A DNA stretch of 64,000 nucleotides from Sporobacter sp963675425 (GCA_963675425.1 OY776214.1:3224001-3288000); one strand, 5' to 3'. Shown: positions 8,310 to 18,698, counted from the first letter of the stretch. Notes: a model not told the origin generated them from the sequence alone. Program-made: numbers and translations.

Positions 8310-9671
8310 TCACCAGGTATTTCCGTAATTGGGCCGGTTCTCATAGTCAAAAACGTCTTTGGCGTCGTAGAATATAAGATACCGCTGTCTGGATTTTCGA
8401 AGGGTATCGCCATCCGAGTGCATCCGGTCGCAGATGACGGCGCAAATATCCGTTTTTATCTTGGAATAGGCCTCAATGCCGACAGACGCGAAAACGCGGA
8501 AGCCCTTGCCCTGAAGGTATTTAAAGATCGGACCCGTCTGTCTCACGTCGTCCCCGTCCGGCCGCGCGCCGAAGGGGTAGATAAAAAGCTTTGTTGAGCC
8601 GATAATTGAGCCGACTTCGCTCAGCCAGCGGACCGTATCGCTTTTTACGCTGCTCAGGCTGGACGAAGACAGATTTATATGACCCCACGAATGGCTGCCG
8701 AAGTACCAGCCCGTGTCCTTAAGCATGGCCACAATAGGCTTAACTGCCTGAATTTCGGCCTGGCGCGCATCTTCCATATCCGCTGTCATGCCGTGGGTAT
8801 CCGTCATTGTACGATAGCCGAGGATGCCTTCGTAGCCGGTCAGGCATAAACAGCCCTTCGCACCGTTTAGAGAAAAGTCGGGGTGGGCCTTGACGAATTT
8901 ATCAAGAATAGTGATGGCGTCCAGATCCTGCGAATAAACCTCGTTGCCGTCCGGATCTATTCCGTAGCTCCACAGCTCGCCGTCTTTAATGACAAGCTTA
9001 TAAGGGAAACCGTTTTCAAGCATATAGTTATAGTAATTAACATCGTCGTAGGAGAGAATAAGCGGTTTTTTCCCTTCAGGGATCATGAGTGTGTTCCGCA
9101 CCATCTGGTGGACGCCGTCGTCGCCGACGGTCTCTGACCACACGTCGTTCATGTCTACAAGTATATAGTTTTTTTCATAAATGCTATCAAGCATCTTATT
9201 GTATTCGGACACTGTCACCATGTACGAGTCGAGTCCTTCTGCCTTGGCGTCTCCGTCAAAAGCCAGTTTCGGATAGGCAATGACAGGATGGTAGAACAGA
9301 TGCTCCACGATGCCGTCATACGGTACGAGATTTGCTGTTTCATCCGGCGGTTCTTTCGACGGGTCGGAAGACGGTTCTGTGGAGGGGGTGGGGGACGTGC
9401 CGCCGGATACGTCCGGCATCGTATTTGTCGGGTCGGTCGATGGGTCGACCGTAGCCGGATTGGCAGACGGTTCCTCCGACGGTGAGGGTGAAGCCGAAGA
9501 GGACGGCGAAGGAGAAGCAGGTGGCGTCGCCGTTTCGGTGACCATCTGCGTCGGTTTCACAGACGCACCGCTGCCGTCTGCATATTTTATGTCGATACCA
9601 CAGCCAACAAGGCCGGCCAACACGATAAAGATCATTAATATCGGCAACAGCCGCTTACTTAAAGAGAACAT
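8310..9671 (-). CDS. Lipoprotein with polysaccharide deacetylase-like domain
   Basis: A 453-residue surface protein. The signal peptide ends in the lipobox LVGC (Cys at about residue 24), so the mature protein should be lipid-anchored. Residues about 40-115 are a low-complexity Pro/Ser/Thr/Asp/Glu linker that would span the wall. The C-terminal part resembles NodB-type deacetylases: LILSYDDVNYYNY holds the paired aspartates near residue 205 and GSHSWGHINLS near 325 the metal-binding histidines. It may deacetylate a cell-wall or secreted glycan; the substrate is unknown. It is transcribed from its own promoter and ends at a terminator. Confidence 0.8.
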   Translation of the reverse strand: MFSLSKRLLPILMIFIVLAGLVGCGIDIKYADGSGASVKPTQMVTETATPPASPSPSSSASPSPSEEPSANPATVDPSTDPTNTMPDVSGGTSPTPSTEPSSDPSKEPPDETANLVPYDGIVEHLFYHPVIAYPKLAFDGDAKAEGLDSYMVTVSEYNKMLDSIYEKNYILVDMNDVWSETVGDDGVHQMVRNTLMIPEGKKPLILSYDDVNYYNYMLENGFPYKLVIKDGELWSYGIDPDGNEVYSQDLDAITILDKFVKAHPDFSLNGAKGCLCLTGYEGILGYRTMTDTHGMTADMEDARQAEIQAVKPIVAMLKDTGWYFGSHSWGHINLSSSSLSSVKSDTVRWLSEVGSIIGSTKLFIYPFGARPDGDDVRQTGPIFKYLQGKGFRVFASVGIEAYSKIKTDICAVICDRMHSDGDTLRKSRQRYLIFYDAKDVFDYENRPNYGNTW

Positions 9672-9724
9672 ATATACACCTGAGCATTACAAAATGATGG
9701 GCTTATGATTGCTGAACTAAGTAT

Positions 9725-9753
9725 AGTATACTATTTAGTGAGATTATTCTCAA
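9725..9753 (-). promoter_or_regulatory. Promoter of the deacetylase lipoprotein
   Basis: On the minus strand TTGAGA (9753-9748) and TATACT (9730-9725) are separated by 17 bases, about 54 bases upstream of the ATG at 9671. Confidence 0.5.
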
Positions 9754-9889
9754 ATAAGTTACAAAAAATATCAATAATATCATTATTTCAACACGATTCG
9801 ACAAGAAGAAAATCCGCACCGCTATTTTTTAAACATATGGTATATAATGAACCGGCAGGATTCCGCATCAGCATCTGGCTGGCAAAAGC

Positions 9890-9918
9890 TTATCGAAGCA
9901 GTTATTCTATGGTATAAT
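9890..9918 (+). promoter_or_regulatory. Possible promoter of addB
   Basis: A perfect TATAAT (9913-9918) is preceded at 17 bases by the weak box TTATCG. It lies about 130 bases upstream of the addB start. Confidence 0.35.
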
Positions 9919-10047
9919 AGCTACTCGAAAAGCTATATTCATTGTATTGAAAGTCTTTTTCACAGCCTGCCGACTGGATAACTGAAAAAATACTTAGCCA
10001 TACCATATGGCGCGGGTATACTAAAGAATAAATCGCGAGGTGACGGC

Positions 10048-13000
10048 ATGGTCACACTGATCCTGGGGCGTGCGGGAGCCGGAAAAACGCGCCGCGTTAT
10101 GGATGATTTCGCCGGACGTATAAATAATGGTGACGAAAATCTGTATTATATCGTTCCCGAACAATACTCTCACGATGCCGAGCGTCAGCTTCTAAAATAT
10201 GGTTCGGACGCACTCAGCCTCCAAGGGGAGGTTTTAAGCTTTTCCCGTCTTTGCAGCCGGGTTTTTGCCGAGAACGGCAATCCGGCTCTCACCATGCTCG
10301 ACAAAGGCGGTAAGGTGTTGTTTATGAGCCGCGCTGTCGATGCTGTATCCGATAAGCTGTGTTTATACGGCGGACTGGAGCGAAAAGAAGATTTTCTGGA
10401 AATGCTGATACAGACGGCCGGCGAATTTAAAAGCGCCGGTATTGCGCCCGATGAGCTTGACCGGCTGGCTCAGACAGCGGCTGCGCCGCTGAACGGCAAG
10501 CTCCGGGATCTATCACTTATTCTCAGTTCGTATGACAGTTTGCTGAACGGAGATATTGGAGACCCGGACGATAAGCTCAGTCACCTGGCTGACGTTTTGA
10601 CGAAAAGCGCGCTATTTCGTTCCGGCCACGTCTATTTCGACGGGTTTTCGGACTTCACAGCCCAGGAGCTGCGCATTGTTAAAAAGCTCATACAGATGGG
10701 AACGGACATGACGGTCTGCTTGACCTGTGACGGCTTATTCGGCGCTGAGCCGCTGTTTGAGCTGGCACGGAAAACCGCGCATACACTGCTCAGAGCAGCC
10801 GCTGACTGCGGAGAGCAAAGCAATGTTGTTGAATTAACCGCAGACCCGGCGGGACGGAACGCGGCGCTTACATACATTGAGCAAAACCTTTTTTCGGGTA
10901 TCAGCATCCCGTATGACGGGCCGTCTGAAGCTGTTGAGCTGTACCGCGCGACAACGCCGTCCATTGAATGCGAATATGCCGCCGCGCGCGTTCTGGAGCT
11001 TGTACGCAGCGGATATCGGTGGCGTGATATTGCCGTGGCCGTGTGTGACTTTTCATCATATGGCCGTCTGGCTGAGGATATTTTCACGAAATACGGCATA
11101 CCCGTCTTTGTCGGTCATAAAGCAGATATTACACAAAAGCCGCCGCTGGCAGTCCTCGACAGCGCGCTGGCCATCATAACAGGCGGTTGGGATTGCGACA
11201 GCGTTTTTCGTTATCTGAAAACCGGTATGGCGGGTTTGTCCACAGTGGACTGCGACGAGCTCGAAAACTACGCGCTTTTATGGGATATCAAGGGCTCGGC
11301 GTGGACACGCGGCGAGGACTGGACGCAGCCTACGTCGGGTTATGAGCCGGTGAATGATCACGCAGAGCAGGAGCGGCTTGAGCGTATCAATACGCTGCGG
11401 CGCTTGGCTGTCGGACCCGTCCTGCATCTCAAGGACGCGCTGGCGGTGTCGCGTACCTACGGCGGGAAGCTGCGCGCCCTGTATCTTTTTTTGGAAGAGA
11501 TCGGCCTGCCGGAACGCATGGCGGACAAAGAGGCGGCGCTGCGCGAGGACGGCGAGCTGCAGCTCGCCGACGAGTACCGCCAGCTGTGGGATATTATCGT
11601 GCGCGCGCTGGATCAGTTTTATGAGGTTTTGGGCGTCGTCACCGGTTCAAATATGGAATTTGCGCGGCTGTGGAAGCTATTGACGTCGCAGTACGAAATC
11701 GCATCAATCCCCGTCGCGCTCGACCGGGTCAGCCTGGGAGATCTGCCGCGCCAACGCCGGCGCGGACTAAAATGCCTTCTTGTCCTGGGCGCAACGGACG
11801 ATGTCCTGCCGAAAACAGGCGCCGGCGGTCTGTTATCCGATGACGAACGACGCGTCATTCTCAGCAGCGGCATCCAGTTGCCCGGTGGCGCGGAGGAACG
11901 GCTGTACCGGGAAATGAATACGATTTATTCGACGCTGATGCTGCCGTCCGACAAACTCATCGTGTCCTATCATACGGGGGGCAGCGGCGGAGAAAAACGC
12001 GCTTCCTTCGTTGTCAAGCGACTGTCTGAGCTTTTAGGTCTGTTTGAGCGGACCGATGAGACGCCGGAATTTAGAACCAACGCCGCAGGACCGTGCTTCG
12101 AACTGGCCGCATCGTACGTGACGCATGGCGGCGGAAATGCCGCCGCGGCTGCCGCGTCTTATTTTATGGAAGAGCCGGAAATGGCGCGGCGGCTGCGTAC
12201 TATCGCAGCGGCAGCCAGCCAATCGCGCGGAAAGCTCTCCTATGAAAAAGCTGCCGAGCTGTACGGCAGCGAGCTCTCTATGTCGGCTTCGCGGGTGGAC
12301 AAGTTTTATGCCTGTCGCTTTCAGTATTTTCTGCAGTATGGCTTAAACGCCCGCCCAAGAAAGCCGGCGGGGTTTGACGCGCCGACGGCCGGCACGTTTA
12401 TGCATTACGTGCTGGAAAATGTTACGCGAGAGATCACGGAGCGCGGCGGCTTTACCGATATTGACGACGAAGCGTGCTCCATTCTGACGGAAAAATACGC
12501 CGACGAATATGCCCGGGACGTCCTGCAGTCGTTTAAAGACAAGTCCAGCCGGTTTGTATATCTTTTCAACCGGCTGAAAAAGGATGCGGCCTATATCGTG
12601 CTGGATATGGTAGGGGAGCTGAGGCAATCTGATTTTGTACCGCTGGATTTCGAGCTGTCCTTCACGGAAGGCGGCGACATCCCGCCCTGTCAGATAGAGA
12701 GCGGCGACGCGCATTTAAAAATCAAGGGCTTTGTAGACCGTTTGGACGGTTGGGAAAGGGACGGCCAGTTATATATCCGTGTCGTCGATTATAAGACGGG
12801 TAAAAAGAAATTCAGCCTGTCGGATGTGTGTTACGGCCTGAATATGCAGATGCTCATCTACCTGTTTGCGCTTGAGAAAAACGGCGGCGTGCGGTACGGG
12901 AAAAAGATCGTGCCGGCCGGCGTCCTGTACGCGCCGGCTCGGGAGGACATATTGCCGGCGTCGAGAAGCTTAAGCGATGCCGAGCTCGAAGCACAACGCG

Positions 13001-13383
13001 CCAAGAAGCTCCGGCGAAGCGGGCTTGTACTGGGCGAGCCCGGTGTCATCAACGCGATGGAGCACGGAGACGATAAAAAGTATCTGCCTGTTAAAACCTC
13101 GGCCGGCGGTTTAAAAGCGGGCGACGCGCTGGCCGAGACCGAGCAATTTGAGGATTTATCAAGACACATAGACCGGATGCTTTCGAAAATCGCCGGCAGC
13201 GTTCACGGCGGAAGTATCGAGGCCCGGCCGTACTATAAGGGGCAGGCCGATACAGCCTGCCTGTTCTGCGATTACCGAAGCGCCTGTCATTTCAGTGAGA
13301 AAGACGGCGATAAACGGCAGTATCTGAAAAAGCTCACAGCCGAGGAGGCCTGGCAGCAGATTAAGGAGGACTCGGACACATGA
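10048..13383 (+). CDS. addB: ATP-dependent helicase/nuclease subunit AddB
   Basis: An 1111-residue subunit of the AddAB helicase-nuclease that resects double-strand breaks for recombination. The N-terminal GRAGAGKT Walker A is at residues 7-14. An iron-sulfur cluster is indicated by one cysteine in ACRFQYFLQYG near residue 755 and three in CLFCDYRSAC near 1070-1080. The RecB-type nuclease core is visible as VVDYKTGKKKF near 915. Length is typical of Firmicute AddB (about 1150). GCGAGGTGA precedes the ATG. The stop overlaps addA by ATGA, consistent with a stoichiometric complex. Confidence 0.96.
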   Translation: MVTLILGRAGAGKTRRVMDDFAGRINNGDENLYYIVPEQYSHDAERQLLKYGSDALSLQGEVLSFSRLCSRVFAENGNPALTMLDKGGKVLFMSRAVDAVSDKLCLYGGLERKEDFLEMLIQTAGEFKSAGIAPDELDRLAQTAAAPLNGKLRDLSLILSSYDSLLNGDIGDPDDKLSHLADVLTKSALFRSGHVYFDGFSDFTAQELRIVKKLIQMGTDMTVCLTCDGLFGAEPLFELARKTAHTLLRAAADCGEQSNVVELTADPAGRNAALTYIEQNLFSGISIPYDGPSEAVELYRATTPSIECEYAAARVLELVRSGYRWRDIAVAVCDFSSYGRLAEDIFTKYGIPVFVGHKADITQKPPLAVLDSALAIITGGWDCDSVFRYLKTGMAGLSTVDCDELENYALLWDIKGSAWTRGEDWTQPTSGYEPVNDHAEQERLERINTLRRLAVGPVLHLKDALAVSRTYGGKLRALYLFLEEIGLPERMADKEAALREDGELQLADEYRQLWDIIVRALDQFYEVLGVVTGSNMEFARLWKLLTSQYEIASIPVALDRVSLGDLPRQRRRGLKCLLVLGATDDVLPKTGAGGLLSDDERRVILSSGIQLPGGAEERLYREMNTIYSTLMLPSDKLIVSYHTGGSGGEKRASFVVKRLSELLGLFERTDETPEFRTNAAGPCFELAASYVTHGGGNAAAAAASYFMEEPEMARRLRTIAAAASQSRGKLSYEKAAELYGSELSMSASRVDKFYACRFQYFLQYGLNARPRKPAGFDAPTAGTFMHYVLENVTREITERGGFTDIDDEACSILTEKYADEYARDVLQSFKDKSSRFVYLFNRLKKDAAYIVLDMVGELRQSDFVPLDFELSFTEGGDIPPCQIESGDAHLKIKGFVDRLDGWERDGQLYIRVVDYKTGKKKFSLSDVCYGLNMQMLIYLFALEKNGGVRYGKKIVPAGVLYAPAREDILPASRSLSDAELEAQRAKKLRRSGLVLGEPGVINAMEHGDDKKYLPVKTSAGGLKAGDALAETEQFEDLSRHIDRMLSKIAGSVHGGSIEARPYYKGQADTACLFCDYRSACHFSEKDGDKRQYLKKLTAEEAWQQIKEDSDT

Positions 13384-16300
13384 GCGATAAACTGACCTAT
13401 ACCCCAGAACAGCAGGCGGCCATCACAACGCGCGGTGGACCGCTGCTCGTCTCAGCCGCAGCAGGGTCGGGGAAGACGAAGGTGCTCGTCAGCCGGCTAC
13501 TGAGCTTTTTAACAGATGAAAATGAGCCGTGTGATATCAGTGATTTCCTTGTCATTACATATACGCGTGCGGCGGCCGCCGAACTGAAATCCAAGATCCG
13601 GGACGCACTATCGGAATATATGGCGATACATCCGGACGACCGGCATCTGCGCCGCCAGTCCGCGCTTGTTTATACGGCGCGCATCGGCACAATCCACAGC
13701 TTTTGCACAGAGCTTCTGCGTGAAAACGCGCATCTCGGGCTCATACCGCCGGACTTCCGCATCGCCGATGAAAACGAATGCCGCCTATTAAAAGAGCGTG
13801 TTCTTAGTGATGTGCTTGATCAGCGCTACGAGGCTATCATAAGCGCGCCGGGCTTTGCGCTGCTTGTCGATACGCTGTCGGCCGGACGGGACGACAGCCG
13901 CCTTGTGGAGGTCATCCTGGACGCACATACAAAGCTCAAGAGTCACGCCGATCCGGCGGGATGGGTTAAAACGCAGCTGGATCAGCTGGCGCTTGTGAAT
14001 GCGTCCGACGCGTCCGAGACGCTTTGGGGCCGGTATTTGATAGCGGATGCGCGCGATAAAGCTGTTTATTGGCGCTGCGTCTTATCGGACCTGCTTTCAG
14101 CATCGGCGGATTGCGGGGACTTTATGAAAGCGTACGGCGGCAGCGTCGGGGCGACGGTTGAAAGCCTGGACGGTTTTATTAACGCTTTGGATTTGGGGTG
14201 GGATGCTGCGTGTGAGCAGGCAGCAATCGCATTTCCGCGAGCCGGCAACCTCAAGGGCTATGACCATCAAAAGGCCGTTCGGACGCGGTGCAAGGCAGCC
14301 CTTAAAAAGGTCTCGGAGGTGTTTGAATACACATCGGCAGAGCTGTTTGAGGATATGCTGGCTGTACATCCGGCTGTGGAAGAGCTTTTAAAGCTGGTTC
14401 TGGACTTTGACGCGGCCTATGCCGAAGAAAAGAAAAAGCGCGCCCTGGCCGATTTTTCCGATCAGGAGCATTTGACGGTGCGATTGCTGTTTAACCGTGA
14501 AACAGGTGAAAAAACCCCGTTGGCCGAAGCTGTCTCGTCGAGGTTTAAAGAGATATTTATTGACGAGTATCAGGATGTAAACGGTATACAGGAGCTCATC
14601 TTTCAGGCCATATCGCGCGGCGGAAAAAATCTTTTTATGGTGGGAGACGTCAAGCAGTCGATCTACCGATTCCGGCTGGCCGATCCGTCTATATTCCTGG
14701 ACAAATACAAGCGGTATAACGATTTGGGCGGGGAGGACGAAGATACGGGGCGGCGCATCTTTATGTCGACGAATTTCCGGTCAAAAAAAGCCGTGCTCGA
14801 CGCGGTCAACTTCGTTTTTAAAAACATCATGTCCGAATCCTTCGGCGAAATGGATTACACCGAGAAGGAATACTTAAACCCCGGGCGGGCTGACGCGGAA
14901 TCGGATGGGACGTCCGTGGAGCTGGATGTTTTGGATCTGAGTGCTATCGAGACGGAGGCGGATGAGGAAAGCCCGGAGAAATCAGCGACGGAAGCGGCTT
15001 TTACAGCCAGGCGGATACGGCAGCTGCTGGATGAGGGCCTGATGATACCGGACGGGGCGGGGAACAAGCGCCGCGCGTCATACGGCGATTTTGCCATCCT
15101 GCTTCGTTCCGTCAAGAACAAGGCCGGCGTTTACGCCGAGGCGCTTTCAAAGCTCGGCATACCTGTGGGCATGAGCGCGGGGGAAGGCTTTTTTGAGTCG
15201 CTGGAGGTCTCTGTGGCGCTGGCAATCCTTGATATCATCGACAACCCGCGACAAGACGTGCCGCTCATCACGGCGCTCAGGAGTCCTGTCTATGGCTTCA
15301 CAGCGGATGAACTGGCGTCAATCCGCGTGACAGATAAAAAGGGACTCCTATATGACGCGCTTGTGGCGGCAGCCAAAACCGACGAAAAATGCCGGTCCTT
15401 CATATCCCGGCTCGACGCGCTGCGGATCGTTGCTCCGGACATGACGACAGACCGTCTGCTCTTTAGAATATACAGTGAGACGGACATGTTGGCCGTCATG
15501 GGCGCGCTGCGCGATGGTGAAGCGCGGCGGGAAAATCTCATGAAGCTGATGGAGCTGGCCGCGCGCTACGAGGCCAATGGCCTCAATGGCCTTTTTGGGT
15601 TTATGACATTCGTACGCCGGCTCATCGAAAACGGCGACGAGCCGTTTAATGACGGCGGACTGTCGGCCGGAGACGCCGTTAAGATTATGAGTATCCATAA
15701 ATCAAAGGGACTGGAATTTCCGGTCGTCATACTGGCGGACACAACAAAACAGTTTAATACGACGGATACGAAAAAGCCGCTGCTGATGCATGCCGATCTC
15801 GGCGTCGGAATGAAGCGGACGGATATAAATCGGCGCATTGCGTATACAACGCTGCCGCGTATGGCCGTATCCCGAAAGCTTTATGGCGAGATTGCGTCCG
15901 AGGAGCTGCGGGTGCTGTATGTGGCCATGACGCGTGCGCGTGAAAGGCTGATAATCGTCGCGTCGTTTAAAGACGCGCGGCGCGAGCTGGACAAGCTGTC
16001 TCAAAACGCGGCGGCGCCCGCGGCGCCGCAGGTCCTTGAAACCCTGAATTGTTATGCCGGCTTTATTCTTACGCCGGTGCTGACGCGGCCGGAGGCCGCC
16101 TGTCTGCGTACGGAGGATGTCCCGGTTATTATGGCAGACGACGAGCCGTGGGATATCCGGCTGGTCGCCGCTGAAAAACCCGGAACGACAGAAAAAGCAG
16201 CCGTAGAAAATGTGCCGGAGCGCGTGTCTGCCGACCCGGAGGATGTCGAAACACTTCGCGGACGACTGCGATTTAAATACCCGTATGAGAACGCGATGAA

Positions 16301-16979
16301 TCTCCCCTCTAAATTGACGGCAACCGAACTCAAAGGTCGCTTTACTGATCTGGAGGCGGCGGAGGAGGCGGAGTCATCAGCGCATCTGAAGAGCAGGCCT
16401 CGCCCATATGACCGTCCTGTCTTTATAACCGAAAAAACGCGCCTGACGGCGACGGAGCGCGGTACGGCGCTTCATCTGGCCATGCAGTTTATCAATTATG
16501 AAAATTGCACGCAAGTCGCAGGCGTTCGTCAAGAATTGGGCCGGCTGCGTGAGCGCAATTTTCTGTCGGACAAGCAGCTGGCCGCTATCGATCCGATTAA
16601 AATAGCCGCATTTTTCGGTTCGCCCCTCGGCGAAAACGTACTGACTGCTGAGAAGCTTTACCGTGAATTTAAGTTTTCACTTCTCGTCCGGCCGGAAGAC
16701 TTTTATGATGGGCTCGTAAACAGCGGTATAGGTCAAGATGACGAAATATTACTGCAGGGTGTAGTGGACTGCTGCTACGAGCGGAACGGACGCCTGCACA
16801 TTATTGATTTTAAAACAGACGACGTAACACCTGAAACGATTGAAGCCAAACGGCTGCTCTATACCGGGCAAATCCGGGCGTACGGACGCGCGCTGGAACG
16901 CATTATTCAAAAACCGGTTGAAAGGCTTATACTGTATTTTTTCGCGACGGGCGACGCGGCGGAAGTCAGCTTTAGTTAA
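13380..16979 (+). CDS. addA: ATP-dependent helicase/nuclease subunit AddA
   Basis: A 1199-residue UvrD-like helicase with a C-terminal RecB-family nuclease domain. Walker A is SAAAGSGKTKVL near residues 22-33. The DEYQDVNGIQ Walker B-like motif lies near 397, GDVKQSIYRFR near 422, and VMSIHKSKGLEFPVV-type motif V near 770. The nuclease motif HIIDFKTDD is near 1140. Together with AddB it unwinds and degrades DNA ends up to a Chi-type sequence. It is coupled to addB by a 4-base overlap. Some of the helicase core is preserved far better than the middle linker, as is usual. Confidence 0.96.
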   Translation: MSDKLTYTPEQQAAITTRGGPLLVSAAAGSGKTKVLVSRLLSFLTDENEPCDISDFLVITYTRAAAAELKSKIRDALSEYMAIHPDDRHLRRQSALVYTARIGTIHSFCTELLRENAHLGLIPPDFRIADENECRLLKERVLSDVLDQRYEAIISAPGFALLVDTLSAGRDDSRLVEVILDAHTKLKSHADPAGWVKTQLDQLALVNASDASETLWGRYLIADARDKAVYWRCVLSDLLSASADCGDFMKAYGGSVGATVESLDGFINALDLGWDAACEQAAIAFPRAGNLKGYDHQKAVRTRCKAALKKVSEVFEYTSAELFEDMLAVHPAVEELLKLVLDFDAAYAEEKKKRALADFSDQEHLTVRLLFNRETGEKTPLAEAVSSRFKEIFIDEYQDVNGIQELIFQAISRGGKNLFMVGDVKQSIYRFRLADPSIFLDKYKRYNDLGGEDEDTGRRIFMSTNFRSKKAVLDAVNFVFKNIMSESFGEMDYTEKEYLNPGRADAESDGTSVELDVLDLSAIETEADEESPEKSATEAAFTARRIRQLLDEGLMIPDGAGNKRRASYGDFAILLRSVKNKAGVYAEALSKLGIPVGMSAGEGFFESLEVSVALAILDIIDNPRQDVPLITALRSPVYGFTADELASIRVTDKKGLLYDALVAAAKTDEKCRSFISRLDALRIVAPDMTTDRLLFRIYSETDMLAVMGALRDGEARRENLMKLMELAARYEANGLNGLFGFMTFVRRLIENGDEPFNDGGLSAGDAVKIMSIHKSKGLEFPVVILADTTKQFNTTDTKKPLLMHADLGVGMKRTDINRRIAYTTLPRMAVSRKLYGEIASEELRVLYVAMTRARERLIIVASFKDARRELDKLSQNAAAPAAPQVLETLNCYAGFILTPVLTRPEAACLRTEDVPVIMADDEPWDIRLVAAEKPGTTEKAAVENVPERVSADPEDVETLRGRLRFKYPYENAMNLPSKLTATELKGRFTDLEAAEEAESSAHLKSRPRPYDRPVFITEKTRLTATERGTALHLAMQFINYENCTQVAGVRQELGRLRERNFLSDKQLAAIDPIKIAAFFGSPLGENVLTAEKLYREFKFSLLVRPEDFYDGLVNSGIGQDDEILLQGVVDCCYERNGRLHIIDFKTDDVTPETIEAKRLLYTGQIRAYGRALERIIQKPVERLILYFFATGDAAEVSFS

Positions 16980-16995
16980 AATTGTCGTATAGGTA

Positions 16996-17024
16996 TTGCA
17001 TTTTTCGATGAGCTGTGCTAAAAT
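16996..17024 (+). promoter_or_regulatory. Promoter of rpmE
   Basis: TTGCAT (16996-17001) and TAAAAT (17019-17024) are spaced by 17 bases, about 40 bases upstream of the rpmE start. The same TTGCAT -35 is used by the tRNA-Pro promoter. Confidence 0.6.
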
Positions 17025-17065
17025 GCACTTTGCGTAAATTGAGAAGAGCGAAAGAGGTGATCATG

Positions 17066-17269
17066 ATGAAGGAAGGGATTCATCCCAATTATCAGCAGAC
17101 GACGATCAGGTGCGCTTGCGGCGAGGTTATTGAAACGGGAAGCACGAAGAAAGATATCAAGGTTGAAATCTGCTCGAAGTGTCACCCCTTTTATACAGGT
17201 AAGCAAAAACTGGTAGACACCAGCGGACGAGTTGATAAGTTCAACAGGAAGTTCGGCCTGAATAAATAA
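17066..17269 (+). CDS. rpmE: 50S ribosomal protein L31, zinc-binding type
   Basis: A 67-residue ribosomal protein of the large subunit. The start MKEGIHPNYQQTTIRCACG and the EICSKCHPFYTGKQKLVDT block are diagnostic. Cysteines in CxC and CxxC arrangement mark the zinc-containing form rather than the zinc-free paralogue. The ATG at 17066 is 8 bases after AGAGG; the ATG directly before it is less well spaced. It has its own promoter and terminator. Confidence 0.96.
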   Translation: MKEGIHPNYQQTTIRCACGEVIETGSTKKDIKVEICSKCHPFYTGKQKLVDTSGRVDKFNRKFGLNK

Positions 17270-17283
17270 CAAAACCTGCAAAG

Positions 17284-17315
17284 AAGCCCGCACCAATCGG
17301 TGCGGGTTTGTTTTT
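17284..17315 (+). terminator. Terminator after rpmE
   Basis: AAGCCCGCACC pairs with GGTGCGGGTTT around AATC and is followed by a T-rich tract. Confidence 0.85.
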
Positions 17316-17352
17316 CCAAGCGGGATGAAAATCGCCTGATTTTTCAGGAAAG

Positions 17353-18630
17353 GTGAGAAATATCGAAAACACAATTCAAAACGAACCGGAAAAGGCCGTG
17401 CTGGCGGGGCTTTATGCCGACAGTATGGATGCGGCTCAGCAGTCTACGGACGAAAGTCTGGATGAGCTGGAGGCGCTTTTAGAGACAGCGGGCGGCGTAT
17501 CACGCGGCCGGATTTTACAAAACCGGGCAACCCCGGAGCCGCGTACCTTCATTGGATCGGGCAAAGTTATTGAGATGAAACAGTTAATTGATACCGAGGG
17601 CTGCACGCTGGCGGTATTTGACAACGAGCTGTCACCGTCTCAGATGCGGGCATTGGAGGGGGACCTCGGCGTACGCGTCATGGACCGTTCGTCGCTGATT
17701 CTCGACATATTCGCCCAGCGCGCGGCCACGCGCGAGGGCCGGCTTCAGGTGGAGCTGGCGCAATACAAATATCTGCTGCCGCGCTTGACCGGCATGTGGA
17801 CGCATCTGGAGCGTCAGGCGGGCACGTCCGCACCAATCGGGACGCGCGGCCCCGGAGAAACACAGCTGGAAACGGACCGCCGACATATACGGCGCAAGAT
17901 ATCAAAGCTGGAGGAAGAGCTCGAGAGCGTCCGGAAAAACCGGGCCACCCAACGCCGCCGCCGTGAGAAAAACGGCGTGCCGGTCATAGCGCTCGTGGGC
18001 TATACGAATGCCGGGAAGTCAACGCTTTTAAACGTGCTGACAGATGCCGGCATACCGGCAAAAAACCGGCTGTTTGACACCTTGGACACGACGACGCGGC
18101 ATTTAAAGGTCAGCGACACGCTTGAGGTCCTGTTGTCGGACACCGTTGGATTTATACGTAAGCTGCCGCATCATCTTGTCGACGCATTTAAAGCAACACT
18201 CGAGGAATTGTGCTATGCCGATCTGCTTCTGCATGTGATTGATGCATCAAGCCCCCAATGGCAGCAGCAGGCGGAGGTTGTGGATTCGCTTATAGAGGAA
18301 CTCGGTGCGTCGGAGACGCCGCGAATCGAGATTTTCAATAAATGTGACTTAAGGCCGCCGGAGCTGCGGCTGCGCGGCGTCGACGCCATCGAGATCTCTG
18401 CTAAATCCGGAGAAGGGCTTGACAACTTGCGTGAAAAAATTGAAATGACCCTACAGCGGACCAAGAAAAAGGTGACGCTCCGTTTGCCTTATGATAAAGG
18501 CGGACTGCTGGAGCAGCTTCACCGTGAAGCATCCGTTTTGGGCGTTGAATATCTGGATGACTGTATTGAGATTAAGGCGGTCATCGGCGCTGAAACATAC
18601 GGCAAGCTGCGCGATTTTATATATCCGTAA
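17353..18630 (+). CDS. hflX: GTPase HflX
   Basis: A 425-residue ribosome-binding GTPase that splits or rescues stalled ribosomes. The HflX-specific GRLQVELAQYKYLLPRL segment lies near residue 128, GTRGPGETQLETDRR near 160, Walker A GYTNAGKST near 216 and the switch/G3 DTVGFIRKLP near 262. The only canonical start that keeps the conserved KAVLAGL opening is the GTG at 17353, with GGA just 3 bases upstream, which is tight. An AGGTGA overlapping it would fit a start further down, but no standard codon is there. Monocistronic. Confidence 0.92.
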   Translation: MRNIENTIQNEPEKAVLAGLYADSMDAAQQSTDESLDELEALLETAGGVSRGRILQNRATPEPRTFIGSGKVIEMKQLIDTEGCTLAVFDNELSPSQMRALEGDLGVRVMDRSSLILDIFAQRAATREGRLQVELAQYKYLLPRLTGMWTHLERQAGTSAPIGTRGPGETQLETDRRHIRRKISKLEEELESVRKNRATQRRRREKNGVPVIALVGYTNAGKSTLLNVLTDAGIPAKNRLFDTLDTTTRHLKVSDTLEVLLSDTVGFIRKLPHHLVDAFKATLEELCYADLLLHVIDASSPQWQQQAEVVDSLIEELGASETPRIEIFNKCDLRPPELRLRGVDAIEISAKSGEGLDNLREKIEMTLQRTKKKVTLRLPYDKGGLLEQLHREASVLGVEYLDDCIEIKAVIGAETYGKLRDFIYP

Positions 18631-18698
18631 AAGGGACTGTTAGACGAAGGCCGTTATCGCGGTTTTGCTTATCGGCTATGGACCAAAAGGAGATAGGA

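Larger units (their letters stand above)
9672..10047. other. Intergenic region between divergent genes
   Basis: 376 bases between the divergent deacetylase lipoprotein and addB. It is AT-rich and carries the two likely promoters listed separately. No gene or further structure could be supported. Confidence 0.5.

Noticed and set aside
9705..9917. Plus-strand open frame between the deacetylase gene and addB
   Set aside because: It covers both promoters, lacks a ribosome site, and its composition is not protein-like.
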